Source: Sinosporangium album (GTDB lineage Bacteria > Actinomycetota > Actinomycetes > Streptosporangiales > Streptosporangiaceae). From it: 54,545 nt of DNA. Shown piece by piece: positions 7,435 to 15,818 of the stretch. The stretch is from assembly GCF_900100605.1 (NCBI RefSeq), contig NZ_FNCN01000038.1, positions 1-54,545 on the forward strand, read 5' to 3'. Below the pieces are notes generated by a model. That model ran no database searches, was not told the DNA's origin, and was given only the letters and a program-made list of their open reading frames with translations. Position 1 is the first letter of the stretch. The number at the start of each line of letters is the position of its first letter. The translations under genes and the position numbers were made by a program.

Positions 7435-8412
7435 TCAAGACTCGGGAAGGAAGGCGGCCGTGACCGCGCGGGAGAGGATGCCTTGCGTGGTGGCCGACAG
7501 GCCGAGCCGGTTCCAGTGGAAGATCACGACGTGGGTGAGGAGGGCCCGTAACCCACGGTTGAGACGGCCTTCGGCAGCGGCGCGGCCGAGTTGGTTGCCG
7601 GCGGTCTGCCAGGCGGTGAGCCACGGCGCGGCGAACGCGGCGGGCCCACCGGGCTCGAACGGTTGGGTGTCGGCTTGGGCGGGGATGGCCAGCAGCGTGC
7701 GCACGTTGGTGGTCAGCGCTTCGAGGCGGCCGGTGTCGGCGGTGGCAGGTGCTGGTCGTAGCCCAGTCACGCGGGCGAACACGTCGCCGCGCTCGAACCA
7801 GTCCAGGCCAGCCGCCTGGAGCAGGGCGTTGATCAGCATGATGGACAGTTCACGGCGGCCGAGGCCGGGGGTGTCCTGACGGGCGAACTCCAGCACGCCG
7901 ATGCTGTCGGCGCAGAACAGATCGTGCGCAGCCTGCATCCCGTCCGGTCCGCCGAATGCGGCGGTTTCCGGCTCGTAAATGGTCGGCCACCAGCGGGTGA
8001 GCGCCCCCGCTGCGCTCAGCTCATCGAGCACCTGATCAACGGCGGGAACGTCGGCCTCCCGCAGACGCAGCCGCCAGCCAGGAGGCTTGCGCAGGAACCA
8101 CCAGCCGTTGACAGCCCCGCGCGCCTGAAGCTGTTCCAGACGGGGCCCGAGGTGGCGGGCGCCGATCTCCTCGGCGGTGTCCCAGTCGGGAAACTGGACG
8201 CGTAGCTGATACCAGCCGGTCTCGGCGCGGCGTTCGAGCGCCGCGAGCCCCGCGGCCTGGAAGGCGATGGCGGCCTCGTCGAGGTCAACCGGGTCCACAC
8301 CGGTATCGGTGGCCACCGTGTCGAGATCTCCCCCTGCAAGAAAGGCGAGGACACCAGCGGCGAGCTGGTGCGGAGCCGTGGTCGTCAGGTGATGAGGAGG
8401 CATGCGTCCCAT
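7435..8412 (-). CDS. Thiopeptide-type bacteriocin biosynthesis protein (stand-alone LanB C-terminal-like)
   Basis: A 325-aa protein. After an N-terminal helical segment (about residues 10-65) it shows the elimination-domain pattern of the thiopeptide/SpaB C-terminal family: WYQLRVQFPDWDTAEE, GWWFLRKPPGWRLRLRE, TRWWPTIYEPETAAFGG and LELARQDT-like VLEFARQDTPGLGRRELS. In the family this domain removes glutamate from glutamylated Ser/Thr to give dehydroamino acids. ATG 8403 is a plausible alternative start; either start overlaps the LanC 3' end, implying coupling. LanB in this operon already appears full length, so this would be a second elimination-type domain, or a leader/core-binding helper. 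Confidence 0.85.
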   Translation of the reverse strand: MGRMPPHHLTTTAPHQLAAGVLAFLAGGDLDTVATDTGVDPVDLDEAAIAFQAAGLAALERRAETGWYQLRVQFPDWDTAEEIGARHLGPRLEQLQARGAVNGWWFLRKPPGWRLRLREADVPAVDQVLDELSAAGALTRWWPTIYEPETAAFGGPDGMQAAHDLFCADSIGVLEFARQDTPGLGRRELSIMLINALLQAAGLDWFERGDVFARVTGLRPAPATADTGRLEALTTNVRTLLAIPAQADTQPFEPGGPAAFAAPWLTAWQTAGNQLGRAAAEGRLNRGLRALLTHVVIFHWNRLGLSATTQGILSRAVTAAFLPES

Positions 8413-9563
8413 CCCGAAAGTGGAGGAGCGGCGTGCCGCGCGGTTTCCAGGACCAGCCCAACCCCGGCGGCTCCATCCGGCAGCCCTCCAGGATCGTCCT
8501 GTCCGTCAGCCGCACGCTGAGCGAGCGCGGCGGCGAGCGCGGGGAGTCGTTGACCGATTGCAGCATTGGCGGCGTCGCCGGCGGCCCGGAACGCGGTCTG
8601 ATAGACCCCGGCCATGCCGTGGCACACCCCCGGCCCTGTGATCTTGCTGAGTTGCTGGTCGGTCAGGCACTCAGCCATGGCCTTCTCAGCGATCCCACGA
8701 TGGACGGGGTCGCACGTTGCCAGGGCGGCGAGTTGTAGTGCGCGCGCGATCCCGGCCGCCCCGTAGCACCAGGACGGCCACCCTGGCCCCTGCTGGGTGG
8801 TGCTGCCGGTTCGCATCTCGTCGCGGGTGAGCCACTGAGGCCACCACGACCCTTCCGCCGAGGACTGCCTCCATCGGTCGAACCAGCGGCACAGCCCGTG
8901 GAGGGCGTCGATCTGTCCCGGAACCTCGCAGCCACGCAGCGCGGCCAGGGACAGCAGGGCGAGCGGCCCGGCCGCACCGTGCGCGAGGCCAAGATTGACG
9001 TGCCCGCCAGGCGTTGGGATCAGCGGGTCGGGATCGTGATCGACCCACCAGCCCGGCAGCTCTTGCCCGTCGATGCGGCGTGGTTTGATCAGCCGGACCA
9101 TATAGTCGAGGACGTCGGCGAGCAGGTCGCTGCCGGGTGCTCGTAGGAGCAGCAGTGCGCCGATCCCGGTCAGCCCTCGGAAGAGGTCGAATTCGGCGAA
9201 CGAGGCGGGGAGGCGTCGTCTCATCCGTTCCGTCGCGGTGGCCAGACGTCGCTGGGCCAGGCGTGTGACGTGCTTGTCCAGGGCGCGGGCCGCCGCCTGG
9301 TAGCGGGCATCGCGGCTCGTGCCGGCGGCGTGCAGGATGAACGCGACGGCGGGTGCCCCGTAGTAGAGGCTGGCGTGCGGTGCGCCGTCGATCGGCCCGT
9401 TCGCGACCTGCTTGATGTGGGTGTGAGCGGTTGCCCAGTCTCCAGTGCCGGTCAGGGCTCGCTCGATGTGCAGGAGCGCGGTCGCGGCGGACCCCTTGGC
9501 CAGTGATTGCCGCTCCACGTCGTGCGGGGTTAGCTGCACCGGTTCACTTGTCTTGCCGCTCAC
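8385..9563 (-). CDS. LanC-type lanthionine cyclase
   Basis: A 392-aa LanC-like alpha/alpha-barrel protein. Predicted zinc ligands are the Cys in SWCYGAAGIAR and the Cys-His in VCHGMAGVYQT; GLAHGAAGPLALL and GLPDGAAGVGLVLE are two further G-x-x-G repeats of the barrel. It should catalyse Michael addition of core Cys thiols to dehydrated Ser/Thr, forming (methyl)lanthionine rings. GTG 9563 overlaps the LanB stop by one base (TAGTG), so LanB and LanC are made in step, as expected for a modification complex. Confidence 0.9.
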   Translation of the reverse strand: MSGKTSEPVQLTPHDVERQSLAKGSAATALLHIERALTGTGDWATAHTHIKQVANGPIDGAPHASLYYGAPAVAFILHAAGTSRDARYQAAARALDKHVTRLAQRRLATATERMRRRLPASFAEFDLFRGLTGIGALLLLRAPGSDLLADVLDYMVRLIKPRRIDGQELPGWWVDHDPDPLIPTPGGHVNLGLAHGAAGPLALLSLAALRGCEVPGQIDALHGLCRWFDRWRQSSAEGSWWPQWLTRDEMRTGSTTQQGPGWPSWCYGAAGIARALQLAALATCDPVHRGIAEKAMAECLTDQQLSKITGPGVCHGMAGVYQTAFRAAGDAANAAIGQRLPALAAALAQRAADGQDDPGGLPDGAAGVGLVLETARHAAPPLSGWDACLLIT

Positions 9564-12500
9564 TAAGCACCTGCCAAGGCGAGACGGCGCATTGCGGCCG
9601 CGCGGGTGAGGCGGATCGTCACCTTCTCGAACTCGGGATCGACGCCGAGGGCTCGCACGTGGTGATCATGCAGCAGGGTCCGCAGAACTGTGGCGGGCGC
9701 GCGCTGCTGAGCGAGGGTGTGATGGTAGTCGGCCAGCGCCGCATCGCGAGCCTGCCAGGCGGCGGCGACGGCTTCGCCGTCCGGCAGAGCGCGTACGGCC
9801 TGGTAATCGCCGGTGGGATCGCTCCAGTCGAGCGCCTGGCCGCGCAGCGCCCGATCCAGCGGCCCGGTCTGCTGCTCCAGCTGGCGGACCAGTGTCCGAT
9901 ACCCGATGAGGCGGTCAGGGGCGAACGCGGCGGCCAGGTGCGCCATGGACGCGGCGGCCAGCGCCTGGCCGGGCAATCCGGTGCTGGTGGCCATCGTGAT
10001 CTGCGTGATGGCCGCTCGGGTGTCGGCCGCGAACACCTGCTCGGCCGCCGCAAGAGCCGCGCCTTCGCCATACCGGCCGGGCTGTTCGCGGTAGGTGGTC
10101 AAGGTGAGGTGCGCGGGCAGTCCACGCGCCTCCAGGTGGGCGGCGAGCGCGGCCAGGCGGGCCGCTACCGGCCCGTACTGACTGGAATCAGCCAGGCGCA
10201 GGAACACGGCGAGGTGCTGGTCGGCGTCGAGCCGGATCATGTCCCGGTGACGGCGCACCCACCAGCAGGTGACCAGGTCGGCGACCTCGGAGATGAGGGC
10301 GGGCAGGTGGTGGGTGAGAATGCCGTCGAATCGCGCCGGATTGCCCACCAGGTGGGCGCACAGCACCGTGGCGTCGCCCGGCCGGAGAGCAAGACCCGGG
10401 GCTGTGGTGATCGGCAGATGGCGCGGCGGCGAGTCGATCGCGGTCAGCGGGATCAGCAGTTCGGCCGGTCGGCCGATCCAGCCGCCCCCCTCCGGCAGGT
10501 GATCCTCTTGCAGCTCAACCCGCCCGGCTCGCCCCAGCCGTGTCCGAAGGACGGCGCGGTCCAGCGGCTGATCGAGGTCGAGCGGGAGACGGAGGTCCTC
10601 GTGGCACAGCAGGACGCGCGCCGGTGCTCGCGTCTGGTGTCGCCACGCCTGCAGGGCGGCGTCCCAGTCCTGGCCGACGCTGGGTTGCAGGTCGGCGGGG
10701 GTGAGGAGCCAGCGGGCGGCGGCCAGGATGGTGCGCCGGTAGCGGATGCGTGGCAGATACGGCAGGGTGCGCGCGGCACCGTAGTTGAACGGCCCGTAGA
10801 TCGCGCTGCGAGCGTCGGCGACCTCGGCGAGGAAGCGGGCCAGCGGCGGCGTCTGCACGACGGTGTCCAACGCGTGCCCGACCCGAGGGACGACGAGCCG
10901 ACCAGTGGAGGACTGCACCAGGTGCAGGTGAGCGGCATCAGCGGTGACCGACAGGTCCCCGACGTCGATCGCGCCGTTGCCGGGGTGCTCGCCCAGGTGC
11001 ACGAGCTCGGGGACGAGCGGCGGGACGCGCGTGACGTTCTCGTTGTGGGAGCGGCGGGGTGGGAAGGACAACTGCACCGCGACGGCGCCGTCGCAATGCC
11101 TGTGGGACGCGGCCAGCCGCGCCTGCTCGTCCTCATCCAGCAGGTGGGCGAATCGTCCGGCCATGCTGGTGCAGGCCCGAGGCGTGGCAACGACGCGCAG
11201 GCCGAACTCACCGCGGCTGATCGCCTCGGTCGAGGTGGCATGCAGGGCGACACCGATCTCCACACGCTGTGGCGTCACGACGGTGTCGTGGTCGCCTATC
11301 GTCAGGGCGGTGACGTCGGCGTCGATAAGGGTGATCTCGTCGGCTCCGGTCATGGTGGCTTTCTGGATGAGGGTCAGCAGGTGGGCATCCCGCTCGGTGA
11401 GCGTGCGCCAGGTGGGCCGGGCACGGGGAGCGCCGAGGTAACCGGCGGGGAAGCCAAGCCCAGAATCGGCCACCAGCTCTTTCACCGGAACGAGGACACC
11501 AGGGCCATAGCGAGCCAGGAAACGGGCGTGGTAGTCCATCCAGGCGGTGCGGCCGAACGGCTCGGTGGACAGCCGCAGCAGGACGGTGGCGGCGTGTGCG
11601 GCCTCTTGCAGTACCGGTTCCGGGATGGTGATCCTCGCGTCGAGGGCCACGTCGATGGCCAGGCCCATGGCCGGTCGAGAACCGGAGGCGAGCGCCGCCA
11701 TGTGCGTGCTGATCGTGGCGCGGATCGCGGCGGCCCGTTCGGGGGCGGCGACAGCGTTGTGGCGGGCCAGCAGATCGCGGAGGTGTTCGAGGTCGCGCAG
11801 CAGCGCCGAGACGTCGGCCAGGTCCTCACCATCAGCGTCGTGCAGGACATCGAGCAGATGCGACAGCGGGTCAGCGGCCGTCATCGGCGGACGCAGGTTC
11901 GTGATCAGGATGTGCTGGTCCACCAGCGTGTGCAGCAGCGCGAGGATCTTCTCCGCAGGAGTTTCCGGGAAGCGTCCGGCCAGTTGGGTGGCGAGCTGGT
12001 CGAACCGGATCGGTGCTGTGGCCAAGGCCAGCACGAGCCGCATGGGCCGGGTCAGGCGTACCGACACCTCGTGTCCGGAGCCGGGGGCGTGGGTGTCGCC
12101 CCGTGCCCGGGTGGCCACGATGAAGCGGCCGTCGCGGATGACGCCGAGGCTGTTGGCGATCACCGTCAGATGCGGGCGCAGGCGCTGATGCTGCTCGATC
12201 TGGTCTATGAGGCGGGTGATCCAGTCGGCGTCCACTCGGGCGAACGCCTGGTGCCGGGTGCCGATGTCGGCATGTGCGGGCCCGATGTCGGCTGTGGCAA
12301 CTCCGGCGAACAGCCCAAACGGAGTCGGGCGGCGCTGCCAGCGCAGCAGGTAGGTGACGGTAGACAGGATGGCGCGGCGCACGTCGCTGGCCGAGACCGT
12401 GGCAGAGGTGATCAGGGCGTTGATGCGAGTGGCCAGCGCAGGACTGGCGATCAGGAGGGCCTCGTGGACGTCGCCGCGCGCCCATGCCTTCGCCAGCCAG

Positions 12501-12640
12501 GCTCGGCCTTCCTGTAGGAAGGCGGCGGGATCGCCCAGATCCAGATCAAGATGTTCGGGTAGTTCGAGGTCGCCCGGGTCGGTGCTCGCTCGCACCACCA
12601 CGAGGCCGGTGTGCTGGTAGCGCGGGGGAACGCTTACCAT
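9563..12640 (-). CDS. LanB-type lantibiotic dehydratase
   Basis: A 1025-aa class I dehydratase, slightly longer than nisin NisB. The N-terminal glutamylation domain carries the RRPTPFGLFAGVAT box near residue 90, and mid-protein segments MDYHARFLARYGPGVLVPV and CRICHASATG-region RIRYRRTILAAARW are typical. From about residue 780 an elimination domain is present (HRDMIRLDADQHLAVFLRLA, HLTLTTYREQPGRYG). It uses glutamyl-tRNA to activate core Ser/Thr. ATG 12640 follows GGAGAGGGG. It is the first enzyme gene after the precursor, separated by a hairpin that may set stoichiometry. A long plus-strand reading frame across the same region is its shadow. Confidence 0.92.
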   Translation of the reverse strand: MVSVPPRYQHTGLVVVRASTDPGDLELPEHLDLDLGDPAAFLQEGRAWLAKAWARGDVHEALLIASPALATRINALITSATVSASDVRRAILSTVTYLLRWQRRPTPFGLFAGVATADIGPAHADIGTRHQAFARVDADWITRLIDQIEQHQRLRPHLTVIANSLGVIRDGRFIVATRARGDTHAPGSGHEVSVRLTRPMRLVLALATAPIRFDQLATQLAGRFPETPAEKILALLHTLVDQHILITNLRPPMTAADPLSHLLDVLHDADGEDLADVSALLRDLEHLRDLLARHNAVAAPERAAAIRATISTHMAALASGSRPAMGLAIDVALDARITIPEPVLQEAAHAATVLLRLSTEPFGRTAWMDYHARFLARYGPGVLVPVKELVADSGLGFPAGYLGAPRARPTWRTLTERDAHLLTLIQKATMTGADEITLIDADVTALTIGDHDTVVTPQRVEIGVALHATSTEAISRGEFGLRVVATPRACTSMAGRFAHLLDEDEQARLAASHRHCDGAVAVQLSFPPRRSHNENVTRVPPLVPELVHLGEHPGNGAIDVGDLSVTADAAHLHLVQSSTGRLVVPRVGHALDTVVQTPPLARFLAEVADARSAIYGPFNYGAARTLPYLPRIRYRRTILAAARWLLTPADLQPSVGQDWDAALQAWRHQTRAPARVLLCHEDLRLPLDLDQPLDRAVLRTRLGRAGRVELQEDHLPEGGGWIGRPAELLIPLTAIDSPPRHLPITTAPGLALRPGDATVLCAHLVGNPARFDGILTHHLPALISEVADLVTCWWVRRHRDMIRLDADQHLAVFLRLADSSQYGPVAARLAALAAHLEARGLPAHLTLTTYREQPGRYGEGAALAAAEQVFAADTRAAITQITMATSTGLPGQALAAASMAHLAAAFAPDRLIGYRTLVRQLEQQTGPLDRALRGQALDWSDPTGDYQAVRALPDGEAVAAAWQARDAALADYHHTLAQQRAPATVLRTLLHDHHVRALGVDPEFEKVTIRLTRAAAMRRLALAGA

Positions 12641-12671
12641 GATCCCCTCTCCTTGGTCGATCGGGAACCGC

Positions 12672-12708
12672 GCCGCCGACGCCCAAGACGTCGCTGGACG
12701 TCGGCGGC
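12672..12708 (-). terminator. Hairpin between precursor and LanB genes (candidate attenuator)
   Basis: Perfect 10-bp arms GCCGCCGACG and CGTCGGCGGC enclose 17 bases, starting about 10 bases after the precursor stop on the transcribed strand. No T-run follows, so partial read-through is expected; this would favour precursor over enzyme mRNA. Confidence 0.6.
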
Positions 12709-12718
12709 AGAGAGTGAT

Positions 12719-12916
12719 TCAGGACGGGTCGTTGGAACTGGTGCTACATGCGCTAGTGCTGCAGGTGGTGCCGCATCCGTCGTCTGTGGCGCACATCATG
12801 GTCACCAGCGGCGTGGTCGCCTCCACAACGCGCATGTCCAGCTCGAACTCCTCGTCGGCCACGCCGTCCGCCAGGTTCTGGATGTCGGTGGCGTCGAGGG
12901 TCAGCGATGGGGTCAT
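12719..12916 (-). CDS. FxLD-family lanthipeptide precursor
   Basis: A 65-aa prepeptide from ATG 12916, behind AGGAG at suitable distance. The leader contains the family motif F24-E-L-D27 followed by MRVVE. The C-terminal core is rich in Thr/Ser and has four cysteines (42, 48, 52, 57); in one-letter code its centre reads MMCATDDGCGTTCSTSAC. Up to four (methyl)lanthionine rings are therefore possible. Asp46-Gly47 is a classical aspartimide-prone pair and fits the PIMT-like methyltransferase encoded just upstream. Cleavage site and ring pattern cannot be read from sequence. Too small and cysteine-rich to be chance, given the match to the FxLD motif and the flanking enzymes. Confidence 0.9.
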   Translation of the reverse strand: MTPSLTLDATDIQNLADGVADEEFELDMRVVEATTPLVTMMCATDDGCGTTCSTSACSTSSNDPS

Positions 12917-12971
12917 CGGATCACACTCCTCACATTGGGTTGGGTGTAAGGCGTCCTGACTGAGCGGCTGG

Positions 12972-14207
12972 TCAGCCGGTGGGCCAGGAGATCGTGACAA
13001 GACCGTGGGCCTTGTTGAAGGTTGCTGTGCCGTCCGGCAGGTGGGTGGGGGCGTTGCTGCCGGTCGGCCAGTAGGCGAACATCGGCTCTGGCCGGTTCCG
13101 GGCCCGCGCGTCCCACGCCTGAATCTGCTCGACCATCGCGGCCGCGGCCTCCTGGCCGTGCGGCCCGTACGCGCGTGCCCCGAATTCCACACCCGCGCCC
13201 TCCAGCGCGGGCCGCACCGACAGGTAGGCGAAGGAGTCGCCGTGCACGCCGGCGAACGGGAACCACGTTTTGCGCTCCTGCGCCAGCTCGGTTCCCTCCT
13301 GCGCGGCGAGCCTGCAGAAACCCGGCAGGAAGCCAGCGAACCAAAGGTACAGGTCGGCGAATGACACGCCGTTCTTGATGGTGACCCCGGACCATACTTC
13401 GCTGCGTTCGGTGGCCAGGACACCGTCCAGCAGGCCCGGGTCGTCGGGCGTCCCGTCGTCGAATCGCAGCGTGACCATGTGGCCGTTCGGGTCCGGCAGT
13501 CGAAGTTCCCGGTCGATGTGCTCCCCGGCGCCCTGCATCGGGACGAATCCGCAGACCACGGTGGATGTGCTGGCCAAGTGGTCGTTGACGCGGCGAAACG
13601 CGATGGAGCGGCTGATGCCGTTCATCCGCAACGGCACCACCAGCGTGCCGCCCTCAGCCAACTGACGCAGCCAGGCTGAAGCCAGGTCCCACGCGCCGAC
13701 CGTCACGATGATCGCGTTGAACTTCTCGAACCCGGGAATCTCGTGCTCGGCGTCGATCGTGAGCACCGTGACGCGGTCGCCGTACCCGGTGGCTTCCAGG
13801 AGCGTCGTGGCGCGGTCGGTCACCTCCGGGTCGATGTCCACGGAGACGACGCGGCCGTTCGGCCCGACGATCTCGGCGATCATCGCCGCGTTTACGCCCC
13901 CTGAACCGATCTCCAGCACCGTCATACCCGACTTCAGCTCGGCCTGTTCCAGCATCGCGGTCTGGATGTATGTCGCGCTGACGGAGGAGACAGCCACGCC
14001 GTGCTCGTCCCGCTTGGTCACCACCGCGCTGTCGAGCTGGTAGGTCACTTCCAGCGGGGTGTCGGCGGGGACGAAGGCATGCCGCGGCACTGCGCGGAAC
14101 GCTGCTTCGACCGGGGCCGAGGTGATGAACCCGGCGTCCTTGAGCTCGCCCGCGAGCTTGGCCCTCAATTCAGCGGCCCGCGTCTCGTCGGTGGCCTTGC
14201 CGTTCAC
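12972..14207 (-). CDS. FxLD-system methyltransferase (PIMT-like)
   Basis: A 411-aa protein starting at GTG 14207 after GAGGAG. Residues about 20-210 are a protein-L-isoaspartate O-methyltransferase fold with SAM motif TVLEIGSGGVNAAMIAEIVG and acidic VSVDID; QTAMLEQAEL and IIVTVGAWDL match PIMT motifs. Residues about 220-411 are an extra domain not found in housekeeping PIMT (LYLWFAGFLPGFCRLA, TGSNAPTHLPDGTATF) that is typical of enzymes paired with FxLD precursors. In characterised class I relatives (OlvSA type) the enzyme methylates a core Asp, leading through succinimide to isoAsp. First gene of the lan operon, 55 bp before the precursor. Confidence 0.9.
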   Translation of the reverse strand: MNGKATDETRAAELRAKLAGELKDAGFITSAPVEAAFRAVPRHAFVPADTPLEVTYQLDSAVVTKRDEHGVAVSSVSATYIQTAMLEQAELKSGMTVLEIGSGGVNAAMIAEIVGPNGRVVSVDIDPEVTDRATTLLEATGYGDRVTVLTIDAEHEIPGFEKFNAIIVTVGAWDLASAWLRQLAEGGTLVVPLRMNGISRSIAFRRVNDHLASTSTVVCGFVPMQGAGEHIDRELRLPDPNGHMVTLRFDDGTPDDPGLLDGVLATERSEVWSGVTIKNGVSFADLYLWFAGFLPGFCRLAAQEGTELAQERKTWFPFAGVHGDSFAYLSVRPALEGAGVEFGARAYGPHGQEAAAAMVEQIQAWDARARNRPEPMFAYWPTGSNAPTHLPDGTATFNKAHGLVTISWPTG

Positions 14208-14399
14208 AGATGATCTCCTCGTTGTCTGTCTACTGGTCGGGTTTCACGGAGGGGCGGTGTAGCGCGGGTTCACGCTGGCCATGGCCGATCATCGCTGTCC
14301 ACTGGACACGCCGGGACAGCCCACGTACCCCCGCGCAGTGCGACACGTCTCGCGGGGGTCCTCGCGCCGCCGAACAGCGGGCTCTCCGCGCTCGTTTGT

Positions 14400-14702
14400 T
14401 CACCCGAGCACTTCCTGTAGGAAACCGGGCGGTACGTGGACGATCTTGGGAGGGTGGGCGGGGATGGCCTCGGCCACCGTCTGGAGCAGCACGTGATCGA
14501 CATCGAGGATGCGGCGCCATACCTCGCGCGCGCTGTTGGTCTCGATCGGTGTGTGGAGGGCGTGGTCGTAGGCCGGGTAGGCGGTGAAGACCCGGCGGTA
14601 CGGCTCCCACATCACGCACCAGCGGTCAGCGCACCAGCGTTGTACGTCCTGCGCCAATTTGTGGGCCGTCTCATCGCTCAGCTTGTCCGTGGTGACCGTC
14701 AT
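14400..14702 (-). CDS. Hypothetical protein coupled to the DUF574 methyltransferase
   Basis: A 100-aa protein from ATG 14702, overlapping the upstream methyltransferase stop as ATGA. It is Trp-rich and alpha-helical (VQRWCADRWCVMWEPYRR, EVWRRILDVDHVLLQTVAEAI) with no recognised domain, signal or membrane helix. Overlap implies joint expression with the methyltransferase. It ends 193 bp before the lan operon start, so co-transcription with the lanthipeptide genes is possible but not shown. Confidence 0.7.
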   Translation of the reverse strand: MTVTTDKLSDETAHKLAQDVQRWCADRWCVMWEPYRRVFTAYPAYDHALHTPIETNSAREVWRRILDVDHVLLQTVAEAIPAHPPKIVHVPPGFLQEVLG

Positions 14703-15550
14703 GCTGCACCTCGGGCAGGGGCCTCGGCATGGCCGAACCGGGCGACGGCGGCTACGAAGTGGGCCCGGCCGACGTCTCTCGACACCGCGATGTGAGGCCG
14801 CCATGTGGAAGCCTCGACCAGGCCCGGTTCAAGGAGCTCCAGACCGTTGAGGAACATCTTCTGGATGACATCCCGAGGCCGTGGGTAGATGTCGGCTGTC
14901 CGCTTGTAGTCAGCGATCATCCGCTTCAGTTCCTCCGGGCTGAGGAGGTCGCTTCGGGCGTGCGAGAAGATCAGGTAGCCGAAGGTGAAGTGGGCCATGT
15001 AGCGGCGCAGGATGCCGCCAGGGTCTTCGGCGGCAGGCTTGAAGTGTGCGAGCGCCGTGGCGATGATCCCGATGGGCTGGCTAGGGTCGAGCAGACCGGC
15101 CTCTTGGTGACCGAGGACCTCGTCCACGTTCCACGCGTCTTCCTCGATGACACCGGTTGCGCCGGGGACGTCGAGAAAGACGCGCCCATGGACTGTCACG
15201 TGCTTGTCATTGTCCACATAGACGACGCGGGCGCCCTCGTGGTGGCGGACGACCGTGGCGTGCGTTGTCTCGTAGCCTTCTGGCGGCAGCCCGCATCCGA
15301 GATTCAGCCATTGGTGGATCCCTGCTGCGGCGACCACTTCGGTGGCGCGGGTGACGAACTCCAGGTTCGCCATGGCGGCCTCGGGGAGCTTGGGCGCGGT
15401 CTCCTGCAGCTTGTCCAGCACATTCCGGTCAGGCAGCAGATTGTCCTTGCCGCCCGTGGCGGCGTTGTAGACGCGGGCGATCGACGGTGTGGAGAAGTCG
15501 TAGCGGCCTTCATCTGGCGTGTCTTGGGAAGCAACCCTGGCGGTGCTCAT
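14699..15550 (-). CDS. SAM-dependent methyltransferase, DUF574/Methyltransf_19 family
   Basis: A 283-aa protein starting at ATG 15550 (an in-frame TTG at 15571 is less likely). The family signature SIARVYNAATGGKDNLLPDR is present near the N-terminus, followed by the SAM-binding WLNLGCGLPPEGYETTHA and VVYVDND, and a GIIATALAHF strand. This family is very abundant in filamentous actinomycetes, usually beside XRE or DUF397 genes, and its substrate is unknown. Here it is divergent from an XRE regulator and coupled to the small protein downstream, so the set may be a regulatory cassette for the neighbouring lanthipeptide genes. Confidence 0.85.
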   Translation of the reverse strand: MSTARVASQDTPDEGRYDFSTPSIARVYNAATGGKDNLLPDRNVLDKLQETAPKLPEAAMANLEFVTRATEVVAAAGIHQWLNLGCGLPPEGYETTHATVVRHHEGARVVYVDNDKHVTVHGRVFLDVPGATGVIEEDAWNVDEVLGHQEAGLLDPSQPIGIIATALAHFKPAAEDPGGILRRYMAHFTFGYLIFSHARSDLLSPEELKRMIADYKRTADIYPRPRDVIQKMFLNGLELLEPGLVEASTWRPHIAVSRDVGRAHFVAAVARFGHAEAPARGAA

Positions 15551-15758
15551 GAGACTCGCCCTTCGGGACAACGCTGGGTTCGGATGGCTCTACGCTTCTG
15601 CATGGGTCAGGACCTCGATTCCTGATCAAGGCCCCGGAATTCCCCCCGGTGTTCGTCGCGCCGGGGGCCGGGGCCGCCTTCTGTGGCGAGGGCGCTGCTA
15701 GAAGCAGCCCTTAGGGATAGCGTTGTCAGCACCGCTGGTCAGGGTCTAGGCCTGGGCT

Positions 15759-15805
15759 GTCCGCAGGGCGTCCGCGAGTTTGCGGACACCACCGTGCGGA
15801 CACGG
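15759..15805. promoter_or_regulatory. Inverted GTCCGC/GCGGAC repeats in the divergent promoter
   Basis: TGTCCGC (15759) and GTCCGC (about 15770) face GCGGACA (15782) and GCGGACAC (about 15796), giving an inverted arrangement immediately before the XRE gene's ribosome site. A plausible operator for that regulator; not matched to any known site. Confidence 0.4.
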
Positions 15806-15818
15806 TAAGGAGCACCGC

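Noticed and set aside
9431-12517. 1028-codon open frame on the plus strand
   Set aside because: It lies opposite LanB, whose family blocks are clear. The plus-frame protein is Gly/Arg/Gln-rich with no motif, a normal antisense shadow in high-GC DNA.
12972-14207. Housekeeping protein-repair PIMT
   Set aside because: Length 411 aa, a specific C-terminal domain and direct linkage to the FxLD precursor point to the RiPP-specific enzyme.
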